From CALBTQ01 sp036725605 (GTDB lineage: Bacteria > Lernaellota > Lernaellaia > Lernaellales > Lernaellaceae): DNA of 64,000 bases. Position numbers and translations under genes: made by a program. The stretch's first letter is position 1. The number at the start of each line of letters is the position of its first letter. Of the stretch, positions 15,578 through 25,483 are shown in pieces. The stretch lies in assembly GCA_036725605.1 (NCBI GenBank), contig DAIMDW010000027.1:1-64000 (forward strand), in the 5' to 3' direction. The notes beneath the pieces were generated by a model. It did not search any database. It had not been told where the DNA came from and saw nothing but the letters and a program-made list of their open reading frames with translations.

Positions 15578-16768
15578 ATGAAAGTTGCCTCGGCTTTTTC
15601 CACCGCCGAAGACACCAGAATTGCCGTCCAGAACGCCTATGACGATCTGATGGCGCAACTCGCCCATCAACCGGACTTGATCATCGCCTTTTGCACGTCA
15701 AACCACGATTTCGACGCCTTGATCGATCAACTGTCGGAAGCGGCCCCGAATATCCCAATTCATGGAGGCACTTCGTTTCAGGCGGTGATGACCGAACAAG
15801 GATTTCATAGCTGCGTGGAGTTCAGTCTGGGGCTGTTGGGGATTTACGATCCGGACGGGGCTTACGGCGTGGCGGGCGTCGAATTGGGAGTCGATCCGGG
15901 CAAAGCCGTGCAACAGGCGTTGACCGAGGCGATTCGCCGGGCCGATCGCGAGGGCGAGCAACCGTCGATTGTCTTGCTGACCTCGGCGCCGGGGCACGAG
16001 GAAACGCTGATCGATGACATTCAGGCCGTCCTGGGCACCCAGGTGCCGATCATCGGCGGCAGTTCGGCCGACAACCAGGTGCAGGGCAATTGTAAGCAAT
16101 TCACGGAGCGACAATACTTCACCAACGGCCTGGTCATTACGGTGTTGTATCCAAGCGTCAACACGTACTTCGCCTTCCACAGCGGATACGAACCGACGGC
16201 CAAACGGGGCAAGGTGACCGAGGCCGTCGGGCGGGTGCTGCTGGCCATCGACGGCCGGCCGGCCGCGCACGTTTACAACCTCTGGACCGATAATCTGATC
16301 AGCGAGAAAACGGCGCCGGCCAGCATTTTTGCGAAAACGACCTTTGCGCCGCTGGGCCGCATCGCCGGACACATCGGCGAGGTGCCTTACTATTGCCTTT
16401 CCCATCCGGAGACGGTGACGGAACAGGGTGGTCTTTCGCTGTTCACGGAAGTCAACGTGGGGGACGAGGTCATTCTGATGAAAGGCACGCGCGACAGCCT
16501 GATCAACCGCGCCGGCCGGGTGGCCTATTCGGCGTTGCAGGCGGACCGGATTCATCCCACGCGTCTTTACGGCGCCCTGGTGATTTACTGCGGTGGTTGC
16601 ATGCTGGCGGTGGGCCCGCACATGCCGGAAGTGGCGAATAATATCAACGAGACGCTGACGGGCGTCCCGTTTCTGGGCATTTTTTCTTTCGGCGAGCAGG
16701 GATGTTTCGCCTCGGGGCAGAATCATCACGGCAATCTGATGATTTCCATGCTCGCCTTCGGAGAGTAA
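15578..16768 (+). CDS. FIST-domain sensory protein
   Basis: A 396-residue protein with FIST_N (about 30-215; 'DLIIAFCTSNHDFDALIDQL', 'PIIGGSSADNQVQGNCKQF') and FIST_C (about 230-375; 'YNLWTDNLISEK', 'YGALVIYCGGCMLAVG', 'GVPFLGIFSFGEQGCF'). FIST domains are thought to bind small ligands such as amino acids and pass the signal to kinases or cyclases. The start at 15578 follows GGGGGAG. The next gene, 7 bp downstream, is a hybrid histidine kinase, so the pair probably acts as sensor and kinase. The protein is cytoplasmic. Confidence 0.9.
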   Translation: MKVASAFSTAEDTRIAVQNAYDDLMAQLAHQPDLIIAFCTSNHDFDALIDQLSEAAPNIPIHGGTSFQAVMTEQGFHSCVEFSLGLLGIYDPDGAYGVAGVELGVDPGKAVQQALTEAIRRADREGEQPSIVLLTSAPGHEETLIDDIQAVLGTQVPIIGGSSADNQVQGNCKQFTERQYFTNGLVITVLYPSVNTYFAFHSGYEPTAKRGKVTEAVGRVLLAIDGRPAAHVYNLWTDNLISEKTAPASIFAKTTFAPLGRIAGHIGEVPYYCLSHPETVTEQGGLSLFTEVNVGDEVILMKGTRDSLINRAGRVAYSALQADRIHPTRLYGALVIYCGGCMLAVGPHMPEVANNINETLTGVPFLGIFSFGEQGCFASGQNHHGNLMISMLAFGE

Positions 16769-16775
16769 CGAAACG

Positions 16776-19535
16776 ATGGACAAGCCGGAACTCCTACGCG
16801 AAGTGCTGATCGACTTGGAGCGCGCGAATACGCGCGAGCGCGAGTTGCGGCAGGAAAGCGAGGGGTTGCTCGAAGGGCTGCGCATTCTGGCGCTGGACGG
16901 CGGCGGGCGAGAAAAATTTTCGCAACTGATCGACAAACTGCAAACGACCTTCGGTTTCGAAGACGCGTTCGTGCTGGAGCGGCGGGGCGACGGCACGCTG
17001 GTTCCCTTTGTTTGGTCTTCGCAGTTGTTCGCCAATACGGTGTGGCACGCACATTCGTTTTTCGAGCGCGTTTTACACGGGCAACCGGCGGCGCTGTTCG
17101 ACGTTTCCCAAAAGACAGAATGGCAGGAACAGTCGGAAGCGATTCTACAGCACGTGAGTTCGGCGTTGCATTTTTCGCTGCAAGCGCCGGACCGCCAGGC
17201 CTTGATGATCTGCACCCATTCGGAGCGCGGTTTCTTCGGCCAGAAACACATCAACGCCGCGCGACGGTTCATTCCTCTGGCGTCGCAAGCGCTATTGAAC
17301 ATCATCATTCAAACGTCGCTGGAAGAGCGCACTCAGGAATTGGCCCTCGTCAACGAGGAGTTGCGTTCGGAAGTGCGTAAACGCAAGCACGCGCAGGAGG
17401 CGCTGAACAAGCGGATCATCGCCCTGACCCGGCCGGCGAGCGACGTTACCGACATCAAACTCAGCGATTTGTTCAACCTGGAGGAGATCCAAAAAATACA
17501 GGACGCGTTCGCGACGGCCACCGGCGTGGCCTCGATCATCACCGACATCCAGGGGCGGCCGCTGACCGAACCGAGCAACTTCTGTCATCTGTGCGAAAAC
17601 ATCATCCGCCAGACGCCGCGCGGCAGCCTGAACTGCCAGCATTCGGACGCGGCGATCGGCGCGAAATGCATCGACGGCCCGTGGATTCAACCCTGTTTGA
17701 GCGGCGGCTTGTTCGACGCCGGGGCGAGCATTCGCGTGGGCGATCAGCCGATTGCCATCTGGCTGGTCGGACAGGTGTACGACGAGTCGTTCGACGAAGA
17801 CAAAATGGTCGAGTACGCCGAGGAAATCGGCGTCGATCGGGGAGAATTCCGCCAGGCGCTGCGCCAGGTCAAGCGCATGTCGCAGGAACAATTCCACGAT
17901 ATCGTGACCGTATTGAATTTGTTTGCTCAACAGCTTTCCACGCTGGCGTTGCAGAATATCCAACAGGCACGGGAAATATCCGAGCGACAACAGAAAGACG
18001 CGGAGTTGAAGGAAACCAACAACAAACTAAACGCGCTGATCCAGGCGATTCCGGACGTAATTTTTTTCAAGGATGCCGAAGGGCGCAATCTACTGGTCAA
18101 TCGCGCGTTCGAACAGATGATGGGCATCACACAGGAGGAAATCGCCGGCAAATTCGACAGCGAGATCATGCCGGCGGATCTGGTCGGGCAATGCCGCGAA
18201 AGCGACGAGTCGGTGATGCGCGCGGGTCTGCCGATCACGATGCAGGAAAAAACGGAAAAACCGGACGGTTCTTTCAAATACATGGAAACGATCAAAGCGC
18301 CGATTTTCGACGACGAGGGGCACATCGTCGGTCTGGCGGGGGTCAGTCGCGACGTGACCGAGCGGATGGTGGCCGAGGACGAGAAGAGCCGTCTGGAAGA
18401 ACAACTGCGGCAGTCGCAGAAACTCGAGGCGATCGGACGGCTGGCCGGCGGCGTGGCGCACGACTTCAACAATCTGCTGACCGGAATCAACGGCTATGCG
18501 GAAATCCTCCTGAGTTCGCTGGACCCGGCCACCGAGTTGTATGCCGAGATCGAGCAGATCCAGAAAGCGGGCCAACGCGCGGCGAGCCTGACCAACCAAT
18601 TGCTGGCCTTTTCGCGCAAGCAGATCATCAATCCGAAGGTCATCCAGATCGACGAGGTCATCGCGCAGGCGCAAAAAATGCTGGCGCGCATCATCGGCGA
18701 AGACATCGCGCTGAATTTTCAGGCGGAAGAAGACACCTGGCGGATCAATGCGGATCCGTCGCAGATCGAGCAGGTGCTGGTCAACATGGCGGTCAACGCC
18801 CGCGACGCGATGCCGCAGGGCGGCCGACTGACGATCACGACGAAAAACGTCGACCTGGCGCCCGGGCGGCTGGCGATCGACGACACGATGCTGATCGGTC
18901 AATTCGTGCTGATGACCGTCGGCGACAACGGTAAGGGAATGGACCCGGACACGTTGCATCATGTGTTCGAACCGTTTTTCTCGACCAAGGATCCCTTCAA
19001 GGGCTCCGGCTTGGGTTTGGCCACCGTTTACGGTATTGTCAAGCAAAACCAAGGGTACATCACAGTCGATTCGACGGTCGGCGGCGGCACCACGTTCAAG
19101 ATGTATTTTCCGGCTGTTATGGCGCCGGCCGAACCGCTGCAGGAAGGAAAGAATATGCCGGTGAGCACCGGCTCGGAAACGATTTTATTGGTCGAAGACG
19201 AGCAAATGGTCCGGAAATTGGCCCGCAAGATTCTGGAGACCTACAACTACAACGTGCTGGAAGCCGAAAACGGACCGCACGCTCTCGAATTGGCCGCCGA
19301 GCATCCGAAGATTATCGACCTGGTGCTGACCGACGTGGTGATGCCGGTGATGAACGGCAAGGAGCTGTACGATCAACTGCTGCTGCAACGGCCCGACATC
19401 AAAGTGCTGTTCATGTCGGGATATCCGCAGAATTTCATCGCCGATCGCGGCGTGCTGGAGAAAGGCACCAACTTCATTCAGAAGCCGTTCACCATCGAAT
19501 CGCTGACCGAGAAGGTCAGGCAGGTGCTGGGCTGA
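16776..19535 (+). CDS. Hybrid sensor histidine kinase with PocR and PAS domains
   Basis: A 919-residue soluble kinase. In order: a short coiled coil; a GAF-like region (about 40-180); a PocR sensory domain (about 225-400; 'DLFNLEEIQKIQDAFATATG', 'SNFCHLCENI', 'PWIQPCLSGGLFDAGASIRV'); PAS (about 415-535; 'IPDVIFFKDAEGRNLLVNRA'); HisKA with the phospho-acceptor in GGVAHDFNNLL; HATPase_c ('GKGMDPDTLHHVFEPFFSTK', 'GSGLGLATVYGI'); and a C-terminal receiver ('ILLVEDEQMVRK', 'DLVLTDVVMPVMNG'). PocR domains often sense small hydrocarbon compounds. It is encoded right after the FIST gene. Its output is not in the window. Confidence 0.9.
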   Translation: MDKPELLREVLIDLERANTRERELRQESEGLLEGLRILALDGGGREKFSQLIDKLQTTFGFEDAFVLERRGDGTLVPFVWSSQLFANTVWHAHSFFERVLHGQPAALFDVSQKTEWQEQSEAILQHVSSALHFSLQAPDRQALMICTHSERGFFGQKHINAARRFIPLASQALLNIIIQTSLEERTQELALVNEELRSEVRKRKHAQEALNKRIIALTRPASDVTDIKLSDLFNLEEIQKIQDAFATATGVASIITDIQGRPLTEPSNFCHLCENIIRQTPRGSLNCQHSDAAIGAKCIDGPWIQPCLSGGLFDAGASIRVGDQPIAIWLVGQVYDESFDEDKMVEYAEEIGVDRGEFRQALRQVKRMSQEQFHDIVTVLNLFAQQLSTLALQNIQQAREISERQQKDAELKETNNKLNALIQAIPDVIFFKDAEGRNLLVNRAFEQMMGITQEEIAGKFDSEIMPADLVGQCRESDESVMRAGLPITMQEKTEKPDGSFKYMETIKAPIFDDEGHIVGLAGVSRDVTERMVAEDEKSRLEEQLRQSQKLEAIGRLAGGVAHDFNNLLTGINGYAEILLSSLDPATELYAEIEQIQKAGQRAASLTNQLLAFSRKQIINPKVIQIDEVIAQAQKMLARIIGEDIALNFQAEEDTWRINADPSQIEQVLVNMAVNARDAMPQGGRLTITTKNVDLAPGRLAIDDTMLIGQFVLMTVGDNGKGMDPDTLHHVFEPFFSTKDPFKGSGLGLATVYGIVKQNQGYITVDSTVGGGTTFKMYFPAVMAPAEPLQEGKNMPVSTGSETILLVEDEQMVRKLARKILETYNYNVLEAENGPHALELAAEHPKIIDLVLTDVVMPVMNGKELYDQLLLQRPDIKVLFMSGYPQNFIADRGVLEKGTNFIQKPFTIESLTEKVRQVLG

Positions 19536-19538
19536 GCG

Positions 19539-20051
19539 TCAGGAACGCCGAAACAACTCCCGCAAAGCAATGCGCGACAGATCGCCGGTCAGCGAGCGCT
19601 GCAACTCGCGCAGGCGATCCTCGGTCGGACCGAGCAGAAAACAATCCTCGGCGGGCAGGGTTTCCAGCGGATCGCCCTGATCGTTGAGCGGACAGATGTC
19701 GCGAAATTCCACCCACCCCATTTCGTTTTCCTCCAGCCAGCGCAGCGGCAGGCCCTGGGTGCGGCAGACGTACGGCCGGGCGTTATAGACGCGGCATTGC
19801 CCCGCCTCGTCCAGAAAAGCGCAGCGGCCGGCCGGCGCGGGTTCGCCCTTGGTCACGACCTGGGGAAATTCTTCGCAGATGCGCATGGCCTCGATGTCGA
19901 AGACGGTCAATTCGTCCTGGCAACAATCGCTGCAACCCGGCCCGCAACGCAAACGCGCACCCAGGCGCGCCACGATCGTCGCGGCCTGTCGATCGACTCG
20001 CTCGTGCAAGGCGCGCAATTTTTCCAGCGTTTGTTTTTCCAGCTTCGTCAT
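19539..20051 (-). CDS. YkgJ-family Cys-cluster protein
   Basis: A 170-residue protein with the zinc/iron-chelating family pattern: CGPGCSDCC near residue 45, a second Cys in 'GRCAFLDEAGQCRVYNARPY' followed by VCRTQG, and further Cys residues in DICPLN and EDCFLL. The family is thought to bind iron or zinc; its function is poorly known. The ATG at 20051 has GGGGGAG 5 nt upstream, and I reject the longer open frame. It is convergent with the hybrid kinase gene. Confidence 0.8.
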   Translation of the reverse strand: MTKLEKQTLEKLRALHERVDRQAATIVARLGARLRCGPGCSDCCQDELTVFDIEAMRICEEFPQVVTKGEPAPAGRCAFLDEAGQCRVYNARPYVCRTQGLPLRWLEENEMGWVEFRDICPLNDQGDPLETLPAEDCFLLGPTEDRLRELQRSLTGDLSRIALRELFRRS

Positions 20052-20163
20052 CGGCTCCCCCGTGCTCGTCCTGCCGGTTTTAACCGAAGCGGACGTTTTA
20101 TACCAGGGGCGAGGAGTGATATATTTTCCGCGATCACCAGGCACCCTATTGAGGAGCGAGGCG

Positions 20164-20679
20164 TTGAAACCGTTTTTGTTGACGGCCTTGGCGACGTTGG
20201 CGTTTTTCGCGCTGTTGCTGATCAAGGTCGCGCTGTGGCGGCGCGGGAACCGACAACGGCAGGCGCGGCGCGATCCGACCTATTGGGCGCTGCTGGCCGC
20301 CATGTCGCTGCTCCTGGGCGTAGTCGTCGCCGAGGCATGGCTGACGCCCCCGCGCGCCAACGGGTTCGGTTTCGGGCTGGGATTGGCGATGATCGCCGCC
20401 GCGCTGGCGTGGATCGGCTGGGCGCGGCACGCGCTGGGAAGCAATTACTCGCCGACCGCGGAAAACCCCGATCCGGCGCAGACGCTGGTGACGGCCGGTC
20501 CGTATCGGCTGATGAAGCATCCGCTTTACTGGGGCAACCTGGTATTGTTCGCCGGTTTGTTGCTGCTGGCGCAGGCGCGCTATGCCTGGATCGCGCTGGC
20601 GCCGCTGGCGGCGACTCTCGTCTGGCGCATTCACCGAGAAGAGTATTTCATGCGCAATAAGTTTAAAAATTTCGAATAA
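20164..20679 (+). CDS. Isoprenylcysteine carboxyl methyltransferase-like membrane protein
   Basis: A 171-residue multi-span protein. The C-terminal half holds the ICMT/phospholipid methyltransferase signature: 'TAGPYRLMKHPLYWGNLVLF' and the terminal basic 'HREEYFMRNKF'. Four hydrophobic segments are visible. No ATG lies near the natural start; TTG at 20164, 8 nt after GGAG, is the best choice and includes the whole first helix. It probably uses S-adenosylmethionine at the membrane; the substrate in bacteria is usually unknown. Confidence 0.75.
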   Translation: MKPFLLTALATLAFFALLLIKVALWRRGNRQRQARRDPTYWALLAAMSLLLGVVVAEAWLTPPRANGFGFGLGLAMIAAALAWIGWARHALGSNYSPTAENPDPAQTLVTAGPYRLMKHPLYWGNLVLFAGLLLLAQARYAWIALAPLAATLVWRIHREEYFMRNKFKNFE

Positions 20680-20789
20680 TTATAATTTTTGAGAACTAAA
20701 TATTAAGGCTTGTGTCAATGCCCAATTAAGCCGAAACTAGGACATATATTTTTCGGGCAAATTCGGGGATTTATCATTGGAGAGTTATC

Positions 20790-22538
20790 ATGAAACCACT
20801 GATAGATCTGCTATTAAAAAACGAGCAATGGCTGATACAACGAATCTTTCAATACGCGGAAAATTATGACTATACCCGCTATACATCGACGTTGTATGAG
20901 GCTTGGCGTATTTCAATCGCAGAGCTGTCCAACAGTCTGATTCAGGCGATCAAGGACAACGTGACGATTCCGTCGATCGTGTCGCACGACGATTTCGTCA
21001 ACGATCCGCTATCGGCCTTTGCGATCAAGGAAGCGCGGCTGCATCGCCGGCGCGGCGTTTCGCTTTCGATGTTTCTGGGGCTGATCAAATACTATCGGCA
21101 AAGCTACCTCGATCTGATCGACCGCGAGACCGATCTACCGGCGGAGACGGCGATGGAATATCGCCGGGTCGTGGACTTGTTTTTCGACCGGGTGGAAATC
21201 GGTTTTTGCACCGAGTGGTCCGCGGTGGACGAACAACACAAGCTGACGGAACTGCGGGAAAGCAACCTGCAGATGACCAACGAAAAAAACAAATACCTGA
21301 CGATCTTCGAAAGTCTGCAGGAACCGGTGATTCTATTCAACGAGAAAAACGAAATCGAGAATCTCAACCACGCCGCGACGAACCTGGTCAAAAGCGACGC
21401 GTTTCCCGGCTCCATTTATTACGGCGATCAACTCGCGGAAAACGTCATGGGCGATATTCTCAAGCAGATGAAAACCATGCGCCCCACGTTGAACGAGGAA
21501 GAAAGCGAAAAGCAGTTTCAAACCCAGATCGAAAAGCGGCATTACATCGTCAAGATGAAGAAAATGCAGGACTTCAGCCAGAAATTCCAAGGCAAGGTCG
21601 CCCTCTTCCACGACATCACCGAACGAATTCAATGCGAAATGGACATGCGCAAGCAGCAGGAAGAGTTCCTGCAATGGAAAGAGGAACAAAAGGCGCCGAA
21701 GGCGAAGGGCCAATCCAAGACGATCAAAATCTCGTTCGACTACCAGCCGGTGCGCGAGTTGATTGAAGCGATCGACGACGCGGTGACGATCATCAATCCG
21801 AAAAAACGGATCGTCTGGGCCAACAACAACGCACTCCAACTATTCGGGGAGGACATCATCGGCAAGCGTTGCTTCGAGGCCTACAACCATGATCGGACCT
21901 CCTGCGACTTTTGCGCGGTCGACCAGACGTTGAAAGACAATGAAACGCACAAGAACGAATTCGTCACCCGCGATATTCGAGGGGCTTCCCACTATTTCCG
22001 GTGTTTTTCCAGCGTAGCCGCGGTCGACGACCATAAAAAGCCGATTCGCGTGGTGCATCTGCTGCGCGACATGACGCCGGTCAAACAGGCGGACGAAGAA
22101 CTCAAGGAACAGAAAGCCAAACTGGAAGAAACCAACATTGCCTTGAAAGTGATGCTGGAACACAAAGAGCGCGAACGGGAGATCGTGGAAGAGCAATTGT
22201 GCAATAATCTGAAGCGGTTGGTGTTGCCCAACCTGGCCCGTTTGAAGAACAGCACGCTCAATTCCAATCAGTCCGCTTATGTTAAAACAATTGAGATGGA
22301 TATCAACAATGCGCTTTCGCCCTATATGAAAAAAATGAACACGGCATTCTCCGACTTAACATTAAAAGAGCTGGAGATATGCAATTACATCCGGGACGGG
22401 CATTCAACGAAAGAAATAGCAGAAGCATTGATGGTATCAGAAAAAACAGTGAATTTTCACCGGCAAAATATCCGCGACAAACTGGGCCTGGCCAATAAGA
22501 AGATCAATCTCCGAAAACATCTACTATCCCTATCATAA
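20790..22538 (+). CDS. PAS-domain transcriptional regulator with LuxR-type HTH
   Basis: A 582-residue regulator. The N-terminal helical domain (about 1-150; 'LLKNEQWLIQRIFQYAE', 'GVSLSMFLGLIKYYRQSYLD') resembles the RsbRD N-terminal sensor domain. Two PAS domains follow (about 175-270 and 320-430; 'TIFESLQEPVILFNEKNEIE', 'DDAVTIINPKKRIVWANNNA'), then a coiled coil and a C-terminal LuxR HTH (about 515-575; 'LTLKELEICNYIRDGHSTKE', 'VSEKTVNFHRQNIRDKLGL'). It is cytoplasmic and its signal is unknown. It lies 180 bp upstream of cheA on the same strand and may regulate the chemotaxis cluster. Confidence 0.85.
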   Translation: MKPLIDLLLKNEQWLIQRIFQYAENYDYTRYTSTLYEAWRISIAELSNSLIQAIKDNVTIPSIVSHDDFVNDPLSAFAIKEARLHRRRGVSLSMFLGLIKYYRQSYLDLIDRETDLPAETAMEYRRVVDLFFDRVEIGFCTEWSAVDEQHKLTELRESNLQMTNEKNKYLTIFESLQEPVILFNEKNEIENLNHAATNLVKSDAFPGSIYYGDQLAENVMGDILKQMKTMRPTLNEEESEKQFQTQIEKRHYIVKMKKMQDFSQKFQGKVALFHDITERIQCEMDMRKQQEEFLQWKEEQKAPKAKGQSKTIKISFDYQPVRELIEAIDDAVTIINPKKRIVWANNNALQLFGEDIIGKRCFEAYNHDRTSCDFCAVDQTLKDNETHKNEFVTRDIRGASHYFRCFSSVAAVDDHKKPIRVVHLLRDMTPVKQADEELKEQKAKLEETNIALKVMLEHKEREREIVEEQLCNNLKRLVLPNLARLKNSTLNSNQSAYVKTIEMDINNALSPYMKKMNTAFSDLTLKELEICNYIRDGHSTKEIAEALMVSEKTVNFHRQNIRDKLGLANKKINLRKHLLSLS

Positions 22539-22717
22539 TACCAGTTTTTACCTAGCATTTAACCGGCGATCATTTGGTATCATCCTTTTCCACGAATTTC
22601 CCGATCCCTACGGATGAAGAAAATAGGAACCTGGTTTTGGGTGGACGGAAAACAAAATAATCAGAGCAAACAAAGGTCCTGTCTCCCCCCTTGCGCCAAG
22701 CAAAAGGAGAACCACGA

Positions 22718-25444
22718 ATGTCGACCGAGCAGCTTGCTGTTCTCTTGGAAGAAATTGCCTCGTTGGTCAGCCAGGCCTCGACGGAAGACAAAGCCGTTTT
22801 GAATCGAATCATGGAATTGCTGGCGCAGGCGGACCAGGCGATTCCGGACACGCAGAAGAACAGCAAGGACCTGCTGGCGCAAGCCAACCTTTATGTCGCC
22901 GACCTGATTCTGGACAACACCAAGGACGCGGACGCCGACCGGGATGCCCTTGGCGAGATCCTCGCGGAGATCGCCCAACAATACAAAAGGCCATCGGAAG
23001 CAACCGAACAAGAAAACGATCCTCCCTCTCCACAAGTGTCTTCATCCACACAACGGACTGTCCCTGATTCCCCTCAACCCACAGAATCCCTGGATGCTTC
23101 TTTATTGGATGAGGAAGCCAAGAAAATGAGCTTTTCCCTCCCCGAACATGTGGATGAAGAAATCTTTTTCGATTTCCTGAATGGGCAGGCCGCTGCCCTT
23201 CAGGAAATCGAAGCCGACATTCTGGCGCTCGAAAACGGAGATTGCGAGCGTTTGCACGATATACGCCGCCGGCTGCATACATTAAAAGGCGAAGCGGGCG
23301 TCATCGGACTGACCGACTTGGAGTACGTTTGTCACGAATTGGAAACGATATTGGAGAGCCCGCGGAATCCGAGGCAGACCATCGAGACATTGCTGACCGG
23401 CAAGGATTGGATGACCCAGGCGATGGAACGCTATCGCGCGTACGGGTTGCCGGATCCGTCCGGCAAAGCCTTGATCGCGGGAATACGAGCGATCAATCAG
23501 CAGGATGTCGACGCCGATCCGTCATCGGACGATGTGATCGTCGACGAACCGTATTGCCTTCCCGACGACGAGGAAACCAACGAGCTGCTCAACGATTTTC
23601 TGACCGAAACCCAAGAGCGGCTGCAGGAAACCGACACGACCTTGCTGGCCATCGAAACCGAGGGTCAGGACGAGGAGAAGGTCAATAAAATTTTCCGCAT
23701 TTTCCATTCGGCCAAGGGAGTGGCCGGCTTCCTCTCGTTGCGCGACATCATCAGCCTGGCGCACGAAACCGAAACCATGCTCTCGCGCGTGCAGACCGGC
23801 GATTTGCGGCTCGAGGGCGAGGTGCTGGATCTGTGTTTCGACGCGACGGAGATGCTGCGCAACCTGATTCACCGCGTGCATCGGGCGTTGGAAACGGATC
23901 GTCATCTGTCTTCGTACCGGCCGTTGTTCTGCCTGGTCGACCGCATCCAGTCGGTGGTCAAGGAAGAGCTCGAAGGACGGCCGGAAGCCGGGCCGGGCGA
24001 TCGCCTGGGCGACATTCTCACCCGGCCGCCGGTGAGCATTCCGGCGGACGTGGTCGAGCGGGCGCTGGCCGATCAGAAGGCCTCCGGACGACGCCTGGGC
24101 GAGGAACTGGTCATCAGCGGCAAGGTGCCGGCGAAGAAAATCGACAAGGCCCTGCGCGCGCAGCAGGAAGCGCGGCAAAGCCAGAGCCGCGAGGGCGGGC
24201 CCGAGCTGCAGGAAATCAAAGTCGACGTGCGCCGGGTGGACAACCTGGTCGAGTTGGTCGGCGAGCTGGCGGTCGTCGAATCGATGATCGTGCACCTGAC
24301 CGAGTCGATGCTCGAGCAACTGGGCGAAAGTGCGCGGGTCAACCTGTTCAAGGCGCGCACGACATTGCGACAGTTCCGCAAGATCAGCAAGGACCTGCAG
24401 GACGTCGGTCTGCAAATGCGGATGGTGCCGCTGCGCAGCGTCTTCCAGAAGATGGCGCGGCTGGTGCGCGATCTGTCCAAGAAGCAGAACAAGCCGCTCA
24501 AGCTGCAGTTGTCGGGCGAAAACACCGAAATGGACCGCAGCATGGTCGAACGCATCGCCGATCCGCTGGTGCACCTGATGCGCAACGCGGCCGACCACGG
24601 CATCGAGACGCCCGACGAACGGCGGCAGGCCGGCAAGGACGAGGAAGGCGAAATTTCGCTGTCGGCCTTCCACCAGGGCGGCAACGTGATCATCGAGATC
24701 CGCGACGACGGCCGCGGGCTGAACCGCGAGGCGATCCGGCGCAAGGCGATCGCCAACGGATTGCTCAACGAGCACGACAATCCGCAGGAAAAAGACCTGT
24801 TCAACCTCATTTTCGAACCCGGTTTTTCCACCGCGCAGAAGGTCAGCGAGGTGTCGGGCCGGGGCGTGGGCATGGACGTGGTCAAGCGCAACATCGAGTC
24901 GATGCACGGACGCATTTCGATTCAGTCGAAGGAAGGCGAAGGCACGGTCTTCCAACTGGTGTTGCCGCTGACGCTGGCGATCATCGACGGCATGCTGATC
25001 AAGTGCGGGGCCGAGCAGTACATCGTCCCCACCCTGGCGATCGTCGAATCGCTGCAGCCCACGCCGGAGATGATCCACGATTACGGCGGGCGCGACGAAC
25101 TGCTGCGCCTGCGCGGCGAACTGATTCCGCTGGTGCGGCTGGACTATCTGCTGCAGATCGAGAGCGACCGGAACGAGCGCCCCTCGATGGTCGTGGTGGT
25201 GGAAAGCGCGGGCGAGAAAATCGGCCTGGTGGTCGAGGAGATTCTGCAGCGGCAACAGGTGGTCATCAAAAATCTGACCGCGGAAAGCGACTGTCTGAAT
25301 TGCTTCTCCGGGGCGGCGATCCTCTCGGACGGCCGCGTCGGGTTGATTCTGAATACCGATCAATTGCGAAGGATGATGGATATCGGACTGCATCGGAGAG
25401 CGTCCAATTCCATTGATGAAATGGAACGGGCGGCGAACGCCTGA
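22718..25444 (+). CDS. cheA: Chemotaxis kinase CheA with two HPt domains and an MshEN-like insert
   Basis: A 908-residue kinase starting at the ATG after AAGGAG. In order: a helical N-terminal region; HPt1 (phospho-His187 in LHTLKGEAG); HPt2 (His330 in FHSAKGVAGF); an unusual insert (429-482); a dimerisation domain ('VDNLVELVGELAVVESMIVH'); an ATPase domain ('LVHLMRNAADHGIE', 'EIRDDGRGLN', 'SGRGVGMDVVKRNIESMHG'); and a CheW-like domain (about 745-885). The insert contains two RLG...Q motifs with a 5-residue spacer, as in the cyclic-di-GMP-binding MshEN domain. It is the first gene of the chemotaxis operon. It should phosphorylate the CheY and CheB encoded downstream. Confidence 0.95.
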   Translation: MSTEQLAVLLEEIASLVSQASTEDKAVLNRIMELLAQADQAIPDTQKNSKDLLAQANLYVADLILDNTKDADADRDALGEILAEIAQQYKRPSEATEQENDPPSPQVSSSTQRTVPDSPQPTESLDASLLDEEAKKMSFSLPEHVDEEIFFDFLNGQAAALQEIEADILALENGDCERLHDIRRRLHTLKGEAGVIGLTDLEYVCHELETILESPRNPRQTIETLLTGKDWMTQAMERYRAYGLPDPSGKALIAGIRAINQQDVDADPSSDDVIVDEPYCLPDDEETNELLNDFLTETQERLQETDTTLLAIETEGQDEEKVNKIFRIFHSAKGVAGFLSLRDIISLAHETETMLSRVQTGDLRLEGEVLDLCFDATEMLRNLIHRVHRALETDRHLSSYRPLFCLVDRIQSVVKEELEGRPEAGPGDRLGDILTRPPVSIPADVVERALADQKASGRRLGEELVISGKVPAKKIDKALRAQQEARQSQSREGGPELQEIKVDVRRVDNLVELVGELAVVESMIVHLTESMLEQLGESARVNLFKARTTLRQFRKISKDLQDVGLQMRMVPLRSVFQKMARLVRDLSKKQNKPLKLQLSGENTEMDRSMVERIADPLVHLMRNAADHGIETPDERRQAGKDEEGEISLSAFHQGGNVIIEIRDDGRGLNREAIRRKAIANGLLNEHDNPQEKDLFNLIFEPGFSTAQKVSEVSGRGVGMDVVKRNIESMHGRISIQSKEGEGTVFQLVLPLTLAIIDGMLIKCGAEQYIVPTLAIVESLQPTPEMIHDYGGRDELLRLRGELIPLVRLDYLLQIESDRNERPSMVVVVESAGEKIGLVVEEILQRQQVVIKNLTAESDCLNCFSGAAILSDGRVGLILNTDQLRRMMDIGLHRRASNSIDEMERAANA

Positions 25445-25483
25445 CCCGTCCCCAAGGAAATCAAAGAGGGAAGGAGAACGGAA

